Source: Branchinecta lynchi
Lineage: Eukaryota > Arthropoda > Branchiopoda > Anostraca > Branchinectidae
DNA: 64,000 bases
Assembly: GCA_023053575.1 (NCBI GenBank)
Contig: JAKZAP010000016.1
Span: 9,420,046 to 9,484,045 of the forward strand
Direction of reading: 5' to 3'
Positions 59,897-64,000 of this stretch are shown piece by piece. The notes under the pieces are model-generated. The model made no database searches and had not been told where the DNA came from. It saw only the letters and a list, made by a program, of their open reading frames with translations. Positions within the stretch are counted from its first letter, which is position 1; every line of letters begins with the position of its first letter. The position numbers were made by a program, and so were the translations under genes.

Positions 59897-59950
59897 ACCC
59901 CCCCCCCCCCCCCCCCCCCCCCCCGAAATAAATTCCTGGATACGGGCCTT
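59710..59950. mobile_element. hAT-like MITE, CAAGGCC family, with long poly-C
   Basis: 241 bp from CAAGGCCGTATCCAGGGGG to CCTGGATACGGGCCTT; GTTGGGGG at 59702-59709 and 59951-59958. The interior includes C-runs from 59839 to 59924 interrupted only by CGAAAAGCA and a single A. Confidence 0.85.
59839..59924. repeat. Long interrupted poly-C tract
   Basis: Nearly all C over 86 bp within the MITE at 59710-59950. Length in the assembly may be unreliable. Confidence 0.8.
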
Positions 59951-60639
59951 GTTGGGGGGTAATACGATGTAAATTTTGAAGAAGCAAAATGGCCCTCCCT
60001 TTTTGTGTGTAAGAAAAAGAAAAAATCCAGACCACATAACTAGAGTTAGCAAATTGCTTCTCCTCCATCCGTAAGTTCAGAAATCGTTTTGTAAAAGCGG
60101 TCACATTGCTTCCTCACAATTTGCACTTTAGTTTTTACGGATAATGCAACAATTTTGTTTGTAGGCTGCGTTAGGAAAATGAAGAGATGTTGTTTGTGTG
60201 AGTTGGATGTAATGACTGTTGACCTTTTGTACCCCTTCCTTTCGATGTTCACGTTGTGAGGGTGGATCACAGAATTGTGAATGTTCAGTGTTTGTTTCAT
60301 ACTGAGCCTTGTGTCAGTTGAGAAGAATGCATACCATGTTCAACAAAAGCCATATCCATGAATCTGGTACTGCTGGATTCATGAAGTGATAGCATCATTC
60401 TTCCACAAGTCACTGGTTTTGGGGTAGGCTGTGCTGAGCTCTAAATTGTTTTCGAGGCTTAGGCGAAGCCGTATCTGATACTGAACCATAGCTGCTTTAA
60501 TACTGTGCTGCTTAGGTCCTGACAAAATAGACACATTATTTTTTTTGAATTCATCCAGTTTTAAGAGGAGAAAGTTATAACTACTTAATTTCCTATTCCC
60601 GCTTTCCCGATGAAAATTTTTCGAAAATTAGTCGTATTG

Positions 60640-60806
60640 AGTTGTACGAAAAAGTAGCATGCAGTAGCAACTGTTTCCACTGCATGTTACTACATCAAGA
60701 TTGGATGCTATCGGATACTACTAATTAAGATTAACCCAGTCGGAGGCATGTTAAATCAAACCATTTCATAGTACTGCATATCAATACGCAACTTTTTCAT
60801 ACAACT
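60640..60806. mobile_element. AGTTGYACGAAAAAGT MITE, copy 2
   Basis: Ends AGTTGTACGAAAAAGTAGCA and AACTTTTTCATACAACT; shares GCATGTTACTACATCAAGAT-like sequence with copy 1. Confidence 0.62.
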
Positions 60807-61659
60807 ACTATACAACTAAACAGTCAAAGAATTTTTCATCGGGTTGTCAGATTTCTGTTGCTTCACCGCTCGAATATTTCGGGGGTCTAGTGGTGGCGCC
60901 ATTTCAGGAAACATGGGGGGGGGGCAAAGTTCGATCTTGGGTGCCAACTAAAAGTTGATCGCACAGACTCAAAATCAAAACTCTTTTTGGGATAGCCGAA
61001 TTAAAATTAGTTTTCGAATAGCTTTTCGAAAGCTTTGAATTTTGCCTTTTGAAACCTATTTGACGGAAGAAAAATATAACCAAAAGCTAGATTCTTCTTT
61101 CGTGTTTTTTCTGGATCTCCTGTTTCTTCTATTGTTGTAATATGCTTAATTAGGCTCTTTACCGAGTCTTTTCTGGTGAAGCAGGAGAGCCCCAAAATTT
61201 TAGAAGGCATACTTTAGCGTCAGAATAGCCTGCCCAATCCCTGGCAGTCATGGGATGTACCTTAGCACTCAGCATAGCTTATCAAGAAATCAGCGATCTG
61301 TGACAGACAGAATAAGCAAGCACACCACAGAAACCCAATTGTTAACCACTCATTGTTTCTACCCATTGCTTTCCATGGCGTCAGTTAATTGTTATCTCTG
61401 CCCCAAGGGATGTGGCATCGCTACAAGCCAGCCTTTTGGCAGGGTAGGTCATTCTTACCTATTTAGATAGTGCTACTAAATGTTGTTTACAGAACGCTTT
61501 CATGCAGTGTGCCTTCCCACTAATAGGATTAAGTAACCATACCTTAGATCCTCCTGTGCTTTCAGAGCACCCCATTGAGTGAAGCAAAAGTAAAGTAAGG
61601 GGCCATATTATTTTGTTGGATTGTTCTGCTTTACGGAAGGACTTATTTTTACTATTCTT

Positions 61660-62880
61660 CTAAGTCCGGAACACGTCAATGAACCTCGGGAAGGACGGGA
61701 GATGTCGCCTAAACGAATCCCCAAAACCGGATTCCAATCCCATGCAAATTAATCAACAACGTTTGTCGTGGTCAGGTTGTGGTAGCGTTTCAAGCAATTC
61801 TTTATCGACAGAAGAGTTAGTCATCAAGAGTATAGAAAAAGCAAGCTTTATAGCCCAGTCACCTTAGTCTTAAGTATCTTTCTCTAATTGGTCGCCCCAT
61901 CTTTTCTTCCTAACCAACTGCTGAGGTCCTAATAGTGAGATAGGTATTACTATACGCCACCTAAAGGAGAACGTCACCCAAACGAATCCTTGAGTCAAAT
62001 CCTATGTAATCCAATCAACAACGTTTGTTGTGGTGACGTTTACGACAACACACGTTGCGATTCTTCATCAGGACGAAGAGTTAGTTATCAAGAGTATAAA
62101 GGAGCAAGCTTATAGTCCAGTTAGATTAGTCTGAAGTACAAATATTCCTTCAGCCTAAGCTGACTGCGAATCATATTTGATAGTGCGAAACGGAAACTGA
62201 AGTATCTTGCTCCGATTGGTCACCCCGTCTTTTCTGCCTAGCCAATTGCTAAGATCCTAATCATGAGATAGGCAACCGATAAAACATTCATCCTGTAATC
62301 CTCTATGAGCGTGTTCCACCCTCGTACCAATAGTAACTATTAGTTACTATTTCCGTTCCAACCTCACCAAAAGTTACTACGCTGACCGTTCCAACCTTCT
62401 CGAAATAGTAACTAATAGTAACTATTTGCTTACCACGCTCGGGAGCGTAGTAAGCGTAGTAACTACGGATCTCTGAATCGTGATTGGTCGGATTCGCCCG
62501 TGGTATGATATTCTGCGGGAAAATAGAAAAGTCGTTCCAGCCTTGACGGAAAAAGCCAGAATTCGTGACGTCATGCGTAGTAACTACGGTAAGTAGGATG
62601 GAACACGCTCTATATGTCTAAGTCTGATACACTCCACTGATCCTAGCGAAGAACAAGAAACGACACTCAAACGAATCCTCATGTAATCCAACCAACAACG
62701 TTTGTTGTGGTGACGTTTCTGGCTCTTCGCTGGGCACACTGCGATTCTTCGTCGGCACGCAAAGTTCGCCACCAAGAGCATAGAGAAGCAAGCTTTATAG
62801 GCCAGTCAGCTTAGTCTGAAGGATCTTGCTCCGATTGGTCAGCGTATGTTTTCTGCCTAGCTAACTGCAAAGATCATAAT
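61660..62880. repeat. Diverged tandem block, three units
   Basis: Units share CAACAACGTTTGTTGTGGTG or variant, GAAGAGTTAGTCATCAAGAG (near 61806, 62078, 62755) and CTTGCTCCGATTGGTCA. The third unit holds the MITE 62307-62610 and a foldback fragment (62150-62197). Related sequence at 1600-1760, 2010-2055 and 39025-39250. Confidence 0.7.
62307..62610. mobile_element. GAGCGTGTTCCA MITE copy, TSD TAT
   Basis: 304 bp with TAT at 62304-62306 and 62611-62613; inserted in the third unit of the repeat block 61660-62880. Confidence 0.88.
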
Positions 62881-62899
62881 CATAAGAGAGCATTACGAC

Positions 62900-63725
62900 C
62901 AGAGCAAAATAACTCTAGTGAGTAATGCGCGAACTTTGAAAAAGTGACAAACAATCAAATCGCAGCGACACTAGCTCCACTAGAGGACACGAACATCCCT
63001 ACTGAAACTCAACCAATCGTAAAAGAGCGCTGATCCTCGATGTTTGCACTCGATCTTACCCTAGGTTCACACTGCTGCTTCGTATACGACACACGATTTT
63101 TTCTTTGATGTTCCGGCGTGCGACAGAATCGCATGAACGTTCTCACCACCACGCAGACGCAAAAGAAAACGAAATTTTTCGTCGAGATTATTCTGCAAAA
63201 GGAACAGAAGCCCTTGAGGAAACGACCTCTGAAGTTGCTGGGAGATTACCCATCTGAATACCCACCCACTTATTAGGAAACTTTCAGTCAAACGCTATCT
63301 GTCATCTTACTCAAAACAGGTTAACAAAAGTCTAATCAGAAGATGTTTTGCATTCAGCCACCCTAGGATTACAATCAGACAAGGCAGAGCAATTTTTAGC
63401 GTTGAAAATTAACTAATCTTTGTTTTTTCTTTTCTTTCCCTCAAAAAATCGCATGCGTTATGTCGGATCATTTGAAATATTTCAACGCATCCGACATTGC
63501 GACAAAACGCAAAGTTCTGCTTTTCTTGTCGCATAATTTGTGTCGTATGTCGCATGACGTAGAATTTTGCGCGAAATCGCAGCAGTGTGAACCAGGAGTT
63601 AGCCTTGCTAGGATTTCTACGTCCGCCACTGCACGCACGAACAAGGCGGCGCTGCGACGGAGGCCCATTTTTGATGCATGGGAAGGATAGGTCTTCGCAT
63701 TACTCTATAGAGTTATTTTGCTCTG
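62900..63725. mobile_element. hAT-like element, CAGAGCAAAA family, with nested MITE
   Basis: 826 bp with ends CAGAGCAAAATAACTCTAG / CTATAGAGTTATTTTGCTCTG and flanks ATTACGAC (62892-62899) and ATTATGAC (63726-63733), one mismatch. Without the Harbinger-like insertion at 63059-63598 it would be about 283 bp, close to the 338-bp copy at 24479. Confidence 0.83.
63059..63598. mobile_element. Harbinger-like MITE (TSD TTA) nested in hAT element
   Basis: 540 bp with inverted ends around GGTTCACACTGCTGC / GCAGCAGTGTGAACC and TTA at 63056-63058 and 63599-63601. TTA target and GTTCACA-type ends suggest PIF/Harbinger; no transposase. Confidence 0.75.
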
Positions 63726-64000
63726 ATTATGACACGCCACTTCAACCCATATACAGTACACCAATATCGCTATGGAAGCACCCCTGAAGGTTTCGACTAT
63801 TTTTTTTTCCTTTAACCATCTCAATGCGCCAAGTCTCGCACGATCAGCTCGTCCCTTGTGGGATTGTGCCCTCAGCTAGAGTAGTCCCACCGTTAATCTT
63901 GTATTTCCTTTTAGACAGTTCGAGTTTGAGTTCAGTAGAAGTAAGCCCCACAGGTATGATTGAGTGACTGGTTTTCTCGCACTTTTGACTTCGTAACCTT

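Noticed and set aside
59686..60104. Three overlapping poly-Gly ORFs
   Set aside because: Complement of the poly-C tract in a MITE.
61377..61445. Short ORF MASVNCYLCPKGCGIATS ending at a GTAGGT donor-like site
   Set aside because: Cys pattern looked like a small zinc motif but no family matches, and there is no acceptor partner or continuation.
63915..63953. Possible 39-nt CACNA2D exon 5 with fitting phase, acceptor TTTTAG and donor GTATGA
   Set aside because: Its peptide (YSSSLSSVEVSPT) lacks the LNxVxWSxxLD pattern expected next, and short phase-compatible stretches are common by chance.

Overview
This is nuclear DNA of an animal, most likely an invertebrate: two conserved genes are split by phase-consistent GT-AG introns, and most of the rest is transposon debris (non-LTR retrotransposons of several kinds, short inverted-repeat elements, foldbacks, minisatellites). 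No rRNA, tRNA, CRISPR array or bacterial-type operon was seen. The species cannot be named from the sequence; an arthropod or other protostome is my guess only.

Minus strand, about 2.1-34.8 kb: a USP20/USP33-type ubiquitin carboxyl-terminal hydrolase. Ten coding exons can be joined in phase from an ATG at 34823 to a donor at 2087, giving 644 complete codons: a UBP zinc finger, the catalytic Cys box, an acidic insert, the zinc-knuckle region, and the His and Asp boxes. The C-terminal exons, where this family carries DUSP domains, lie beyond the left edge.

Plus strand, 47.4 kb to the right edge: the 5' part of a voltage-gated calcium channel alpha-2/delta subunit gene (CACNA2D type). Four coding exons encode a signal peptide and the N-terminal VWA_N region; the VWA, Cache and C-terminal parts must lie to the right. 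The two genes are head to head, with about 12.6 kb between start codons, filled with repeats.

Mobile DNA. The best preserved element is a CR1-like LINE (about 25.5-28.9 kb) with endonuclease and reverse transcriptase, two stops and one frameshift. Pieces of at least five other LINE types occur on both strands. Many short non-autonomous DNA elements can be delimited to the base by target-site duplications: hAT-like (8-bp TSD) at 15285, 17743, 24479, 31642, 37376, 45555, 48474, 50215, 54551, 56689, 59710 and 62900; a 3-bp-TSD MITE at 42691, 46868, 55023 (with a copy inside itself) and 62307; Harbinger-like TTA elements at 1153 and 63059. No DNA transposase was recognised.

The points most worth following up are insertions that stop within a few bases of exon splice sites (51870, 10272, 29430), a MITE whose body is a 20-bp minisatellite (45555-45919), nested insertions that reveal relative ages, and an apparently composite interspersed repeat with GGGATCCC ends and about 136-bp internal tandem units.
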